A DNA stretch of 48,712 nt from contig PWOI01000086.1 of assembly GCA_003557485.1 (NCBI GenBank), positions 1 to 48,712 on the forward strand. Reading direction: 5' to 3'. Positions 7,539 through 16,667 of the stretch are shown piece by piece. The notes under the pieces are model-generated. The model saw only the letters and a list, made by a program, of their open reading frames with translations, did not search any database and was not told the DNA's origin. This DNA is from Elusimicrobiota bacterium. GTDB lineage: Bacteria > CG03 > SLGR01 > PWQF01. A program made the translations under genes and the position numbers. How positions within the stretch are numbered: the stretch's first letter is position 1; each line of letters opens with the position of its first letter.

Positions 7539-9497
7539 ATGACTATTATAGGAATAGACCTTGGTACAACAAATTCGTGTATGGCTGCTATGGAGGGCGG
7601 AAGCCCTACTATTATGCCAAATGCTGAGGGGAACAGGACGACTCCTTCTGTAGTTGCGTTTACGGAAAAGGGTGAAGAACTTGTAGGTCAGGTTGCAAAA
7701 AGGCAGGCAATAACCAATGCAAAAAATACTGTTTTTTCCGTTAAAAGATTTATGGGAAGAAAGCTTAAATCCGAGGCAATACAGGAAGATAAGAAACACA
7801 TCCCTTATGATCTTTCCGCGGATAAAAACGGCGATGTCAGGATAAAAATAAAAGATAGAGATTATTCTCCGCCTGAAATATCCGCCAAAATACTCAGGAA
7901 GATGCGCAGCGATGCAGAGGCTTACCTTAATACAAAAATTACCGAGGCAGTAATAACTGTTCCGGCTTATTTTAACGACGCCCAGAGAAAAGCTACAATG
8001 CAGGCGGGCAAAATAGCAGGGCTGGATGTTAAGAGAATTATAAATGAGCCTACTGCAGCCGCTCTTTCATATGGGCTGCAGAAAAAGAAGGATGTGAAAA
8101 TTGCAGTTTACGACCTTGGCGGCGGAACATTTGATATTTCTATTCTGCAGGGCGGCGCTGAGGAAGACACAAACGTTATAGAAGTTATGTCAACTAACGG
8201 TGATACTCATCTTGGCGGTGATGATTTTGACCAGAAAATAATCAAATGGCTGGTTGATGAGTTCAAAAAAGACCAGGGAGTAGATATTTCCAATGACAGA
8301 CAGGCTCTGCAGCGCCTCAAAGAGGCGGCGGAAAAAGCAAAATGTGAGCTTTCTACAGCTACTACTACGGAAATAAACCTTCCTTATATAACAGCTGATG
8401 CAAGCGGCCCAAAACACCTCAGCCTTAATCTTAGCAGAGCCAAGTTAAACGATTTGGTAGGCGAGCTTGTAGAGAGGACGGAAGGGCCCTGCATGAATGC
8501 TTTGTCAGATGCCGGATTGAAGTCATCCGACATCGATGAGGTAATTCTTGTGGGAGGCCAGACAAGGATGCCTCTGGTCCAGGAGAAAGTAAAAAAGATT
8601 TTCGGACGTGATCCTCACGGAGGAATAAATCCGGACGAAGTTGTTGCTCTGGGCGCGGCTATCCAGGCCGGGGTTATAGGAGGGGACGTGAAAGATGTGC
8701 TTCTTCTTGATGTAACTCCGCTTACGCTGGGGATCGAAACTCTAGGTGGAGTTATGACTCCGCTTATAGACAGGAATACTACTATACCTACGAAGAAAAC
8801 CAAGACATTCTCAACAGCAGCCGATAATCAGCCGGCGGTAACCGTGCATGTCCTTCAGGGAGAGAGGAAGTTTTCCAAGGACAATAAGTCCCTGGGAATG
8901 TTTGAGCTTACAGGTATACCTCCGGCTCCCAGGGGAATGCCCCAGATAGATGTTACCTTCGATATAGATGCCGACGGTATAATGCATGTTTCAGCTAAAG
9001 ATAAGGGAACAGGAAAAGAGCAATCCATAACAATCAAATCGGCAAGCGGCCTCTCTGACGAAGAAGTTGAAAGCCTGGTGAAAGAAGCTAAAGAACACGA
9101 ACAAGAGGATAAAAAGAAAGCGGAGGTTGTATCTGCCAGAAACGAGCTTGAAAATACAGTCTATACCGTGGAAAAATCGCTTAAGGAGCACGGAGACAAA
9201 CTGGAAGAGTCTACTAAAAAGAAAATAGAAGACGCTATCAAGGATGCTAAAGAAAAGATGGAGTCAGAGAGCAAGGAAGAACTTGAAAAAGTTACAGAGA
9301 CTCTGAAAACTTCAGCTCAGGAAATGGCCCAGCATATATACAAGCAAACGGACGATGCCGGCAGTGGAGCCGAACAGTGCGCAGAATCAGAAGAGCAGAA
9401 ATCTGCCGGCGGTGAAACGAAAAAGCCGGAAGAAGATGTTGTGGATGCCGATTTTGAGGTTGAAGATGAGAATGGCTCCGGTTCCGAGAAACAATAA
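7539..9497 (+). CDS. dnaK: Molecular chaperone DnaK (Hsp70)
   Basis: 652 residues. The ATPase domain has [10 protein letters not shown] at the N-terminus (phosphate 1), [10 protein letters not shown] (phosphate 2) and [11 protein letters not shown]. The substrate-binding domain includes the [14 protein letters not shown] and NTTIPTKK segments. The tail ends in the conserved VVDADFEV motif. The ATG has a strong AAGGAGG 8 nt upstream (7524-7530). It works with GrpE before it and DnaJ after it on unfolded proteins. Nothing unusual is seen. Confidence 0.98.
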   Translation: MTIIGIDLGTTNSCMAAMEGGSPTIMPNAEGNRTTPSVVAFTEKGEELVGQVAKRQAITNAKNTVFSVKRFMGRKLKSEAIQEDKKHIPYDLSADKNGDVRIKIKDRDYSPPEISAKILRKMRSDAEAYLNTKITEAVITVPAYFNDAQRKATMQAGKIAGLDVKRIINEPTAAALSYGLQKKKDVKIAVYDLGGGTFDISILQGGAEEDTNVIEVMSTNGDTHLGGDDFDQKIIKWLVDEFKKDQGVDISNDRQALQRLKEAAEKAKCELSTATTTEINLPYITADASGPKHLSLNLSRAKLNDLVGELVERTEGPCMNALSDAGLKSSDIDEVILVGGQTRMPLVQEKVKKIFGRDPHGGINPDEVVALGAAIQAGVIGGDVKDVLLLDVTPLTLGIETLGGVMTPLIDRNTTIPTKKTKTFSTAADNQPAVTVHVLQGERKFSKDNKSLGMFELTGIPPAPRGMPQIDVTFDIDADGIMHVSAKDKGTGKEQSITIKSASGLSDEEVESLVKEAKEHEQEDKKKAEVVSARNELENTVYTVEKSLKEHGDKLEESTKKKIEDAIKDAKEKMESESKEELEKVTETLKTSAQEMAQHIYKQTDDAGSGAEQCAESEEQKSAGGETKKPEEDVVDADFEVEDENGSGSEKQ

Positions 9498-9509
9498 ACG
9501 GCACAGAAG

Positions 9510-10631
9510 TTGAGCTCAGGCGATTATTACAGTACTCTGGGTGTTCCGAAAGGAGCTTCTCAGGATGAAATAAAGAAGGCCTACCGTAAGCTTGCCCTTA
9601 AATACCATCCTGACAGGAATAAGGGAGATAAGTCTTCTCAGGAAAAGTTTAAGGAAATAAATGAGGCCTACGAGGTTTTGAGCGATCCGGAAAAAAGAAA
9701 AAACTACGATCGTTTCGGAAAACAGGGAGTTGACAGTAACTTTGATTTCGGTGGTGACGGTGCGGGGTACGCAGGGACAGGGTTTGAAGATGTTTTCCGG
9801 CAGTTTTTCGGAGGCGGCTTTGAAGGGTTCAATGGTGGTTCGACCCGAACCGCGGGGGCAAGAAGAGTTTACCGGGGGTCTTCACTTAAAATTAACCAGT
9901 CTATAACGCTGAAGGAAGCCTCGGAAGGGAAAAAGTTGCGCTTTAAAGTTTTGCGGCAGGACCCGTGCGGCAGTTGTGACGGCCGTGGTGGAGACTGGGG
10001 TACCTGTTCCGCATGCGGAGGAAGCGGCGGTGTAACCTCCGGCGGCGGTTTTTTTAGTTTTACCCGCACCTGCCCTAATTGCGCGGGCGGCGGCGAGGAA
10101 ATAACCAATCCCTGTAAGGAATGCCGTGGTACCGGTCTTGAGGCGCATAAAGACACCATTTCTGTAAAAATACCCCCCGGCATACGAGACGGCATGACCC
10201 TTAGGGTAAGCGGACAGGGGAATGCCGGAAGAAATAAGGGGCCCAGGGGGGATTTATATGTGAATGTTTCTATAAAACCCCATCCGGCCATAAGAAGGTC
10301 AGGGGATGATCTGCATACTGAAGTTGAAATAGAATTTCCGGAAGCGGTATTTGGCACTTCAAGGAAAGTGGAAACCCTTAATGGGGAAAGGTCTGTAAAG
10401 ATTCCACCTGGCACTCAGGCCGGAACACGTCTGAGGCTCAAAAATGAGGGTATGCCGGTCCTTAACGGTTCGGGAAGAGGGAATTTTTTTGTAAAAGTCC
10501 AGATAAACACTCCTAAAAAAGTCTCACAAAGGGAAAAAGAACTTCTTAGCGAATATGCAAAGCTTCGCGGGAAAGAAGTTAATGAAAACCCTTCCCTTTG
10601 GAAAAAGATAAAAAAATCCCTTAATGATTAA
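9510..10631 (+). CDS. dnaJ: Co-chaperone DnaJ (Hsp40)
   Basis: 373 residues, starting at TTG 9510; no ATG or GTG fits the J-domain start ([11 protein letters not shown]). The J domain has HPD at residues 33-35. A glycine/phenylalanine-rich linker follows, then four CxxCxGxG zinc repeats ([32 protein letters not shown]) and the substrate-binding C-terminus. It stimulates DnaK ATP hydrolysis and delivers clients. The weak TTG start may keep DnaJ below DnaK levels. The last 8 nt overlap rsmE. Confidence 0.97.
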   Translation: MSSGDYYSTLGVPKGASQDEIKKAYRKLALKYHPDRNKGDKSSQEKFKEINEAYEVLSDPEKRKNYDRFGKQGVDSNFDFGGDGAGYAGTGFEDVFRQFFGGGFEGFNGGSTRTAGARRVYRGSSLKINQSITLKEASEGKKLRFKVLRQDPCGSCDGRGGDWGTCSACGGSGGVTSGGGFFSFTRTCPNCAGGGEEITNPCKECRGTGLEAHKDTISVKIPPGIRDGMTLRVSGQGNAGRNKGPRGDLYVNVSIKPHPAIRRSGDDLHTEVEIEFPEAVFGTSRKVETLNGERSVKIPPGTQAGTRLRLKNEGMPVLNGSGRGNFFVKVQINTPKKVSQREKELLSEYAKLRGKEVNENPSLWKKIKKSLND

Positions 10632-11337
10632 AATATTCACTTCGCGGTTACTTCACCCTGGTGCTGAATACACGCCGGGGCCTTACAACCTGCATCATCT
10701 TAAAGTAATGAGAGTTATGCCGGGAGATGAAATACTTATAGGAGACAGTAGAGAAAAAGAGTATGTCGCACGTGTGAAAAATAATCTGTCTGCAGAAGTA
10801 ATAAAAGAATCCTTGAGGGGGGCTGCGCCGTCCAGAAGTGTAACTCTATTCGCGGCGCTTTTAAAAAAGCAGAAATACGAGGACCTGATTTTTAAATGTT
10901 CCCAGATTGGAATAAGTGAAATATATCCTGTAATTACATCCAGAACTGTGAAAACTTTAAAAAAAACTTCTTTTGATAAAATCTATGACAGATGGAACAA
11001 AAAGGCCAGGCACGGGGCGGAGCTTGCAATGCGCGAAAAAATTCCCTCAATAAATAACCCCGTTGAATTTTCCGGTGCTCTTGAGGTATATAAAAAAAAA
11101 CGCTTTGATTGCGGAATATTTCTGTACGAAGAGGAAAAAAGTGAACACTATATAAGAATGTCCGACCTGAAAAACAATATGGCTCTTTTTGCAGGGCCGG
11201 AAGGAGGGTTTACTCCCTTTGAAGCAGGTGCGGCTGTAGAAAACGGACTCCTGAGCAGAACCCTTGGAAAGCTTGTGCTTGACAGTGAAGTTGCCTGTAT
11301 ATCCGCTGCAGCGGTTATTCTGTGTCAAGGAAATTAA
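10624..11337 (+). CDS. rsmE: 16S rRNA (uracil1498-N3)-methyltransferase
   Basis: 237 residues of the SPOUT/trefoil-knot class. The N-terminal PUA-like part includes [14 protein letters not shown]. The SAM-binding knot is seen in [13 protein letters not shown] and the following [15 protein letters not shown], which replaces the usual LGxRILRxETA and is somewhat divergent. It starts in an 8-nt overlap with dnaJ. The rsmE-after-dnaJ order, followed by mtaB, is also common in Firmicutes. Confidence 0.9.
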   Translation: MIKIFTSRLLHPGAEYTPGPYNLHHLKVMRVMPGDEILIGDSREKEYVARVKNNLSAEVIKESLRGAAPSRSVTLFAALLKKQKYEDLIFKCSQIGISEIYPVITSRTVKTLKKTSFDKIYDRWNKKARHGAELAMREKIPSINNPVEFSGALEVYKKKRFDCGIFLYEEEKSEHYIRMSDLKNNMALFAGPEGGFTPFEAGAAVENGLLSRTLGKLVLDSEVACISAAAVILCQGN

Positions 11338-11338
11338 A

Positions 11339-12571
11339 GTGAGAAAATTTAAGTTCTATATTAAAAACTTTGGCTGCAAGGTCAATCAGTATGACGGGCG
11401 TGTTCTTGGCTCCTCCATTTCTTATTACGGAGATAGCGTCGAGAATCCTTCCCGGGCGGATGTTGTCATAGTAAATACCTGCGGAGTAACGCAGCCGGCT
11501 GTCACTAAAGCATGCAGGTATATAAAAAAAATGAAAGAAGAATTTCCTGGTAAAGAGATACTTGCGGTAGGGTGTGCCGTAAAGAACAATCGCAATATTT
11601 TTGAAGTTGCCGGCGCCGAAACCGCATACGGCTTTAAAATATTTAATCGTCCGGAATCAGGCCTGGACCGGTTTCACGGGCATACAAGAGGTTTTTTAAA
11701 AATTCAACAGGGTTGTTTCGGCAGTTGTTCTTACTGCATCGTAAGAGATTTAAAAAAGCCTTTTTATGTTAAGCCTCCCGCTCAGGCGGCGGCCGAAATG
11801 GTGCGAATGTCTGCTGTACATCCGGAAATAGTTGTTTGCGGAACAAATCTGGCTTTTTATTCCCGGGCGGGGGGGAATAAAGGCGGCCTTCTTGAGGAAC
11901 TGCTTGGAAGAATAAGAGACCTTCCCTATTCTTTCAGGTGGAGGTTCAGTTCTATACCTCCGGCCTGCCTTTCAATAAAAAACTTAAATATTCTTAAACA
12001 GGATGGGAAGTTCTGCAGGCATTTTCATATACCTGTACAGAGCGCGAGCAGTAAAATACTTAAAAAAATGAAAAGGCCGTACAGTCTTAAGTTTCTTGAA
12101 GGCAGAATGCAAGAAACATCGGAGGTTCTTGAAAATGTTGTTTTTTCTTACGATATAATGGTTGGGTTCCCGGGGGAAACAGAAGAGGATTTTTCAATGA
12201 CTCTTGGTTTCCTGAAGAAATATCCCCCTGTGCGTGTCCACGTATTCCGGTATTCCGATGTCCGTAAAGCAGGTTTGGATTCTGAAAAAGTAAGCGAAAA
12301 AATAAAAAGAAGGCGTATGGAGGAGGTTAAGAAAGTTTCAGGAGACCTTATAGATAAAAAACTGGCAGATAGCGTGGGGAAAATAAAAGAAGTTATACCT
12401 GAAAATAATATGACCGGATATTCGGAAGACTACCTTCCAGTAAGCATAAGCGGTACTCGACCGTCGGATGTCCCGGTCAGTGTTGTTGTGACGTCAGTTA
12501 AAGGTAAAAATTTGATTGCAAAACCCCTCGATGGCTCTGGATTTGAAAAAAATGTGAATATGTATTATTAA
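11339..12571 (+). CDS. mtaB: Radical SAM tRNA methylthiotransferase, MtaB-like
   Basis: 410 residues from GTG 11339, which has AAGG about 8 nt upstream; the frame is open further upstream, but inside rsmE. The N-terminal UPF0004 domain has three cysteines (C13 in FGCKVNQ, then NTCGVT and VGCAVK) for the second iron-sulfur cluster. The radical SAM motif is CFGSCSYC. A weak TRAM-like domain ends the protein. The CKVNQ form rather than CQMN favours MtaB, which makes ms2t6A37 in tRNA, over MiaB or RimO. It is preceded by rsmE, as in many phyla. Confidence 0.8.
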   Translation: MRKFKFYIKNFGCKVNQYDGRVLGSSISYYGDSVENPSRADVVIVNTCGVTQPAVTKACRYIKKMKEEFPGKEILAVGCAVKNNRNIFEVAGAETAYGFKIFNRPESGLDRFHGHTRGFLKIQQGCFGSCSYCIVRDLKKPFYVKPPAQAAAEMVRMSAVHPEIVVCGTNLAFYSRAGGNKGGLLEELLGRIRDLPYSFRWRFSSIPPACLSIKNLNILKQDGKFCRHFHIPVQSASSKILKKMKRPYSLKFLEGRMQETSEVLENVVFSYDIMVGFPGETEEDFSMTLGFLKKYPPVRVHVFRYSDVRKAGLDSEKVSEKIKRRRMEEVKKVSGDLIDKKLADSVGKIKEVIPENNMTGYSEDYLPVSISGTRPSDVPVSVVVTSVKGKNLIAKPLDGSGFEKNVNMYY

Positions 12572-12581
12572 TTGACTGTAA

Positions 12582-12932
12582 ATGAATGAAAAAGTAGACA
12601 AAGACTGTATATTCTGTAAAATAACAGCGGGCGAAATTAAAGCTGATATTAAATACAAGGATGACAAAATCCTTGCATTTTCAGATATAAATCCTCAGGC
12701 GCCGGTGCACATTCTGGTTATACCCAGAAAGCATATAGCGACTCTTAACGAGGCAGATGGAGATATACTGGGATATTTAGTATCGGCTGCACGCGATATA
12801 GCCGGGCAGGAAGGCATATCCGAAAGCGGTTACCGGCTGCTTGTTAACTGCGGGGATATGGGGGGGCAGGAGGTTTCCCATTTGCATGTGCATATATTAG
12901 GCGGCAGAAAGATGAACTGGCCGCCAGGCTGA
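12582..12932 (+). CDS. HIT-family hydrolase (HinT-like)
   Basis: 116 residues with DCIFCKI near the start and the histidine triad H100-L-H102-V-H104 followed by ILGG. H102 is the expected nucleophile. Such proteins hydrolyse purine nucleoside phosphoramidates or related nucleotides; the physiological substrate is unclear. It starts 10 nt after mtaB. Confidence 0.92.
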   Translation: MNEKVDKDCIFCKITAGEIKADIKYKDDKILAFSDINPQAPVHILVIPRKHIATLNEADGDILGYLVSAARDIAGQEGISESGYRLLVNCGDMGGQEVSHLHVHILGGRKMNWPPG

Positions 12933-12969
12933 TAAAAAACAGGACTTTGTAAAATTTTTATATGAAAGT

Positions 12970-12975
12970 GAGGTG
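12970..12975 (+). promoter_or_regulatory. Shine-Dalgarno of rpsU that selects a non-standard start
   Basis: GAGGTG at 12970-12975 ends 7 nt before ATA at 12983 and 10 nt before a second ATA at 12986. No ATG, GTG or TTG lies within ribosome reach. The same bases are part of a 4-codon ATG frame (12962-12976) whose TGA stop is in frame with rpsU. Confidence 0.6.
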
Positions 12976-12982
12976 AAGAACA

Positions 12983-13222
12983 ATAATAGGTCCAAAAGTA
13001 GAGAAAAAAGATAACGAATCAGTAAATTCATTGCTTCGAAGGTTCAGGCGAATATGCTCAAAAGCGGGCATAAAAAAAGAACTTAAGAGAAGGCGGTTTT
13101 ATCTCTCTCCCAGCGAACAGAGAAAAATAAGCAAATCTTTCAAGGAAAGAGAGCTTATGAAAGAGCAGGTAAAAAAGCAAAAGAGGCAGGAGCTTATAAA
13201 AACAAGAAAAAGGAGGGGATAA
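12983..13222 (+). CDS. rpsU: 30S ribosomal protein S21, apparently ATA start
   Basis: 79 residues if it starts at ATA 12983. The S21 core is plain: KKDNESVNSLLRRFRR, SKAGI, KRRRFYLSPSEQRK, then a basic tail ending in RKRRG. S21 sits near the mRNA 3'-end site of the 30S subunit and helps initiation. The first standard start, TTG 13031, would remove the conserved NES segment and first strand. Upstream of it the frame is open only to TGA 12974 and contains just ATA codons with a well-placed Shine-Dalgarno. An AUA start resembles the rare AUU start used by infC for autoregulation. A sequencing error is possible but less likely. Confidence 0.8.
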   Translation: MIGPKVEKKDNESVNSLLRRFRRICSKAGIKKELKRRRFYLSPSEQRKISKSFKERELMKEQVKKQKRQELIKTRKRRG

Positions 13223-13851
13223 TTACCCTATCTGAAGCCGGGCTTAATGTTATTCCGGCTGATTTTTTCTTTAGATCTGCAACTACTGTTGCAGAGTCTA
13301 TTATAGGGCTGTATCTAATGACAAAGCGTAGCGGTTCGGTATGCGGCGGCAGGATAGTGGAATGCGAAGCTTATCTTGGCCCCGAAGATCCGGCAAGTCA
13401 TGCTGCATGCGGCCTTACAGATAGAAACAGGTATATGTTCGGGCCGGGCGGGGTGGCCTATGTATATATGATATACGGAATGCACCTCTGCTTTAATGTG
13501 ACCGCCGGCAAAAAAAATGAGCCCGGCGCTGTTTTAATAAGGTCGCTGGAACCCGGGTGCGGTATTGAAAAGATGAAAGAACGCAGGGGTGTTGACGATT
13601 TAAAAAGAATTACAACAGGCCCTGCAAATCTTGCCCGCGCTCTTGGAATCACTCTAGAAGATAACGGAAAAAAGCTGCCGTCGGAGGATATCTTCTTGGC
13701 CGGTCGTTCCGGAACATTTGAAAAAAAAGTAGTAAGTACCCCGAGAATAGGAATAAGCAAAGGGGTGCATTTTAGATATAGGTTTCTGGCGCCTGACAGT
13801 GATTTTATAAGCGGTTCCGTTAAAAAAACCGCTTATTTAAAACAGATATAA
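13222..13851 (+). CDS. mpg: 3-methyladenine DNA glycosylase (AAG/Mpg family), non-standard start
   Basis: The family core is obvious from 13318 on: GRIVECEAYLGPEDPASHAA with the catalytic-region glutamate, MFGPGGVAYVYMIYGMH, NVTAG, TTGPANLARALGI and PRIGI. Upstream codons, in the same open frame, encode IPADFFFRSATTVAESIIG, the family's first helix. A start at ATG 13318 would delete it. No ATG, GTG or TTG exists upstream. ATT 13222 overlaps the rpsU stop (TAATT in place of TAATG) and lies 5 nt after AGGAGG (13211-13216); ATA 13219 is the other option. From ATT the product is 209 residues, a normal length. It excises alkylated bases. Confidence 0.8.
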   Translation: MTLSEAGLNVIPADFFFRSATTVAESIIGLYLMTKRSGSVCGGRIVECEAYLGPEDPASHAACGLTDRNRYMFGPGGVAYVYMIYGMHLCFNVTAGKKNEPGAVLIRSLEPGCGIEKMKERRGVDDLKRITTGPANLARALGITLEDNGKKLPSEDIFLAGRSGTFEKKVVSTPRIGISKGVHFRYRFLAPDSDFISGSVKKTAYLKQI

Positions 13852-13869
13852 ATTAAGGAGAACAGGGAT

Positions 13870-14823
13870 ATGAAAGTAAAAGATATTTTAAAACTGGTTG
13901 AAAAAGAGGGAATAAAAGCCGATCCCCGCCCTGAAAAGGAAATTAAAAGAATTCTTAAAGAGAAAAAGAAGGAATATGACGGTTTAAAGGGAAAACAGAA
14001 GGAAATATTTGACCTTCACACGACAAAAAGCCCTTATGCCGACACCCGCATTATTTATGGTGAGAACAGAACTTTTAACCAGATGTGGGTGGGGATAGAT
14101 GTTGATACCTCCGAGCTTCTGATGGTAAAAAGTGTTTGCTCCGGTGCTGCAAAACCGCTTGTAGTTTCGCATCATCCTATGGGTAGAGCATATGCCAATT
14201 TTTATGAAGTAATGGATATGCAGTCAGATATAATTACCGGGGAGGGAGTAACCAGGAGCGTAGCGGAAGGGCTTACTCAAAAAAGAAAGCAGGAAGTGGC
14301 GCGCAGGGTTGCTGCTGCAAATCACTGCAAGACTTCAGATGCTGCCCGTATTCTTGATATACCCTCAATGTCTGTGCATACGCCTGCCGACAACCATGTT
14401 AAGCAGTATCTTGACAGTCTCTTCAAAAAAGAAAAGCCGGTCCTTTTGGGAGATCTTATAGATATTCTCCTGGAAATACCCGAATATACGGACGGTGCGC
14501 ACAAGGGGACTCCTCCCGCTATCCTTTCGGGAAGTAAATCCGCCAGATGCGGCAGGATTTTTGTTGATATGACGGGGGGAACGGAAGGCAGCGCGTATTT
14601 AATTCAAAAACTTTCTGATTCCGGTGTATCTACCGCCGTCTGCATGCATATGAGTGATAAGCATTATAAAAAAGCGAAAAATGCCAATTTGAATGTTATT
14701 ATTGCGGGACATATCTCATCGGACAATCTGGGATTAAATCTTTTACTTGATAAAATTATTAAGCAGCTCGGCAGTTTTGATATAAAAGAGTTCAGCGGAT
14801 TTAAAAGGGTATCAAGAATTTAA
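13870..14823 (+). CDS. NIF3-family (DUF34) metal-binding protein
   Basis: 317 residues. Recognisable NIF3 features are GIDVDTSEL, the histidine pair H101-H102 in VVSHHPMG, HTPADNHV in the middle, DMTGGTEG, and the C-terminal HMSDKH and GHISSDNLG. The family binds two metal ions, and its biochemical role is unsettled (GTP cyclohydrolase-like or tRNA-linked roles have been proposed). AAGGAG at 13856 supports the ATG. It lies before dnaG-rpoD; in Bacillus a NIF3 gene (yqfO) follows sigA, so the association with this block is conserved. Confidence 0.8.
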   Translation: MKVKDILKLVEKEGIKADPRPEKEIKRILKEKKKEYDGLKGKQKEIFDLHTTKSPYADTRIIYGENRTFNQMWVGIDVDTSELLMVKSVCSGAAKPLVVSHHPMGRAYANFYEVMDMQSDIITGEGVTRSVAEGLTQKRKQEVARRVAAANHCKTSDAARILDIPSMSVHTPADNHVKQYLDSLFKKEKPVLLGDLIDILLEIPEYTDGAHKGTPPAILSGSKSARCGRIFVDMTGGTEGSAYLIQKLSDSGVSTAVCMHMSDKHYKKAKNANLNVIIAGHISSDNLGLNLLLDKIIKQLGSFDIKEFSGFKRVSRI

Positions 14824-14828
14824 AAAGA

Positions 14829-16586
14829 ATGGCCGGCGAAAATACAGTAGAAAAAGTAAGACAGGCCAACGATATCGTTGATGTCATAGGAGAATACTTT
14901 CCTCTTCATAAAGCAGGTTCAAACTACAAGGCGCTCTGCCCTTTCCACCAGGAAAAAACGCCTTCTTTTGTAGTATCTCCCGATAAACAGCTTTTTCATT
15001 GTTTCGGATGCGGCGAATCGGGTAATCTTTACAATTTTGTGATGAAAATAGAGGGCCTAGATTTTCCTGAGGCCTTACGCCGCATGGCCGAAAGAGTTAA
15101 TATAAATATATCCGATACCGGAGACAGGCATTACAGGCGGAACAAGCAGGTCAAGGAATCCATACTTGCATTGAATTCCAGAGCTGCGGAATTTTACCAC
15201 AAGGTTCTTTTTTCGGTGGCAGGTAAAAAAGCTCTTACATATCTTCAGAAGCGAGGGTTGAATAAAAAAATTATAAAGGAGTTTAAACTCGGATATGCGC
15301 CGGGCGGCAGCTTTTTAACCCGGCATGCGCTGGACAACGGTGTCAGTTCTGAAGAACTTTTAAAGAGCGGGCTTAGTGACAAAGGCCGCAGCGGAACCTT
15401 CAGAGATAAATTTGCAGAAAGAGTTATCTTTCCTATACACGATGAGCGCGGCCAGGTGAGGGGTTTCGGAGGACGAGTAATGGATTCTTCCAGGCAACCC
15501 AAGTATCTAAATACCGCGCAGACTCCCGTATTTGAAAAAAAGCAGATAATATACGGGCTTTACCAGGGAAAGGAAACGATAAGGGAGAAAAAAAGGATTA
15601 TACTTCTGGAAGGTTATATGGATGTTATTTCCGCGCACCAGCACGGGATAAAGGAGGCCGTGGCGGCGCTGGGAACAGCGATTACCCGGGATCATATTTA
15701 TAAGATAAAGCACTGGGTGGACGATGTTGTTCTTTCTCTTGACTGTGATGATTCCGGTTTTCAGGCTGCAGAAAAAGGGGTTGACCTGCTCGCAGATTCC
15801 CAGATAAGTTCCAGGGTCTGTATTTTACCTCAGGGAAATGATCCGGAAGACATAATACGGGAAAACCCGGCAGAATTTTCCGAGTATATCAAAAAATCTC
15901 AGGACGGTATGGAGTGGAGAATACACCGCAGCATAGAAAAGGCCGGAGGGAAAGATACTCCCGAAAAAAAAGCGGCCGCGGTAAAGGATCTTGTTTCCGT
16001 TCTTAAAAAGATAAAGAATGCCGTAAAAAGAGAAGAAGTAAGAAAAGCGATAGCAGAAGAGCTGAACATAAGCGAAAGGGCTGTAATGCAGGTTATGGGA
16101 AAATCAGAACGTGATTTATCTTTATTTAAGGAGAAGCTTGAATTCAACAGACTTTCAAGAGAGGAAAAGATTTACCGTGAACTGCTTCATATAGCTTTGA
16201 AACACGGGCATTTAAATGAAAATCTTAAAGAAGCCCTAAAGTATGATGTCGATAATATGTACGCTGAGCTGTTCCGAAGATATATTTCAGAAAGCGGGGG
16301 TGACGTACAGAAGGCCCTTTCTTCAGGAGAAGAAAGTAAAAAGATACTTTCCAAACTTTCATTGATGCCCCTGAATGATGAAGATCCTCAGGAGTATCTC
16401 AATGAGCTTATGAATGCTCTTGAAAGATTGGAGCAGGAAAAAAGATACCGCGTCCTGTCTTCTGAGATAAGAAAACTTGTAGTGGAGAACAATCCCCAAC
16501 AGCTGAAAGAAAAGAACAGGGAGTTTAAAAAACTGGCCCGCGAGTTGAAAGGCTGCAAAAATGAAGCATCTGCGGATATTTTTTAA
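14829..16586 (+). CDS. dnaG: DNA primase
   Basis: 585 residues. The N-terminal zinc-binding domain has C37, H40, C58 and C61 (CPFH...HCFGCG). The catalytic TOPRIM core shows LLEGYMDVISAHQ and LSLDCDDSG. The C-terminal part (EEKIYRELLHIALKHG and on) corresponds to the helicase-binding domain. It synthesises RNA primers at the replication fork. It starts 5 nt after the NIF3 gene. The following gene is rpoD, the familiar dnaG-rpoD macromolecular-synthesis order; rpsU is four genes upstream instead of adjacent. Confidence 0.97.
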   Translation: MAGENTVEKVRQANDIVDVIGEYFPLHKAGSNYKALCPFHQEKTPSFVVSPDKQLFHCFGCGESGNLYNFVMKIEGLDFPEALRRMAERVNINISDTGDRHYRRNKQVKESILALNSRAAEFYHKVLFSVAGKKALTYLQKRGLNKKIIKEFKLGYAPGGSFLTRHALDNGVSSEELLKSGLSDKGRSGTFRDKFAERVIFPIHDERGQVRGFGGRVMDSSRQPKYLNTAQTPVFEKKQIIYGLYQGKETIREKKRIILLEGYMDVISAHQHGIKEAVAALGTAITRDHIYKIKHWVDDVVLSLDCDDSGFQAAEKGVDLLADSQISSRVCILPQGNDPEDIIRENPAEFSEYIKKSQDGMEWRIHRSIEKAGGKDTPEKKAAAVKDLVSVLKKIKNAVKREEVRKAIAEELNISERAVMQVMGKSERDLSLFKEKLEFNRLSREEKIYRELLHIALKHGHLNENLKEALKYDVDNMYAELFRRYISESGGDVQKALSSGEESKKILSKLSLMPLNDEDPQEYLNELMNALERLEQEKRYRVLSSEIRKLVVENNPQQLKEKNREFKKLARELKGCKNEASADIF

Positions 16587-16611
16587 TTTTATTCGAGTGG
16601 GTTTGATTCAT

Positions 16612-16640
16612 TTTACAAATTTTGTTAGGACGTATAAGAT
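16612..16640 (+). promoter_or_regulatory. Possible rpoD promoter
   Basis: TTTACA (16612-16617) with a 17-bp gap to TAAGAT (16635-16640), or 15 bp to TATAAG (16633-16638). It lies in the 81-bp gap between dnaG and rpoD and would give a short leader containing AGGAGGA before the TTG start. Confidence 0.4.
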
Positions 16641-16667
16641 ATACACCCAATTAGGAGGAATCTTAAA

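Noticed and set aside
9869-10414. 181-residue minus-strand open frame inside dnaJ
   Set aside because: Proline/serine-rich shadow of a GC-rich zinc-finger coding region; no Shine-Dalgarno or family match.
12962-13222. rpsU starting at ATG 12962 with UGA read through
   Set aside because: UGA serves as a normal stop in many genes here (for example mraZ, ftsI, ftsZ), and the four codons before it resemble no S21 sequence.
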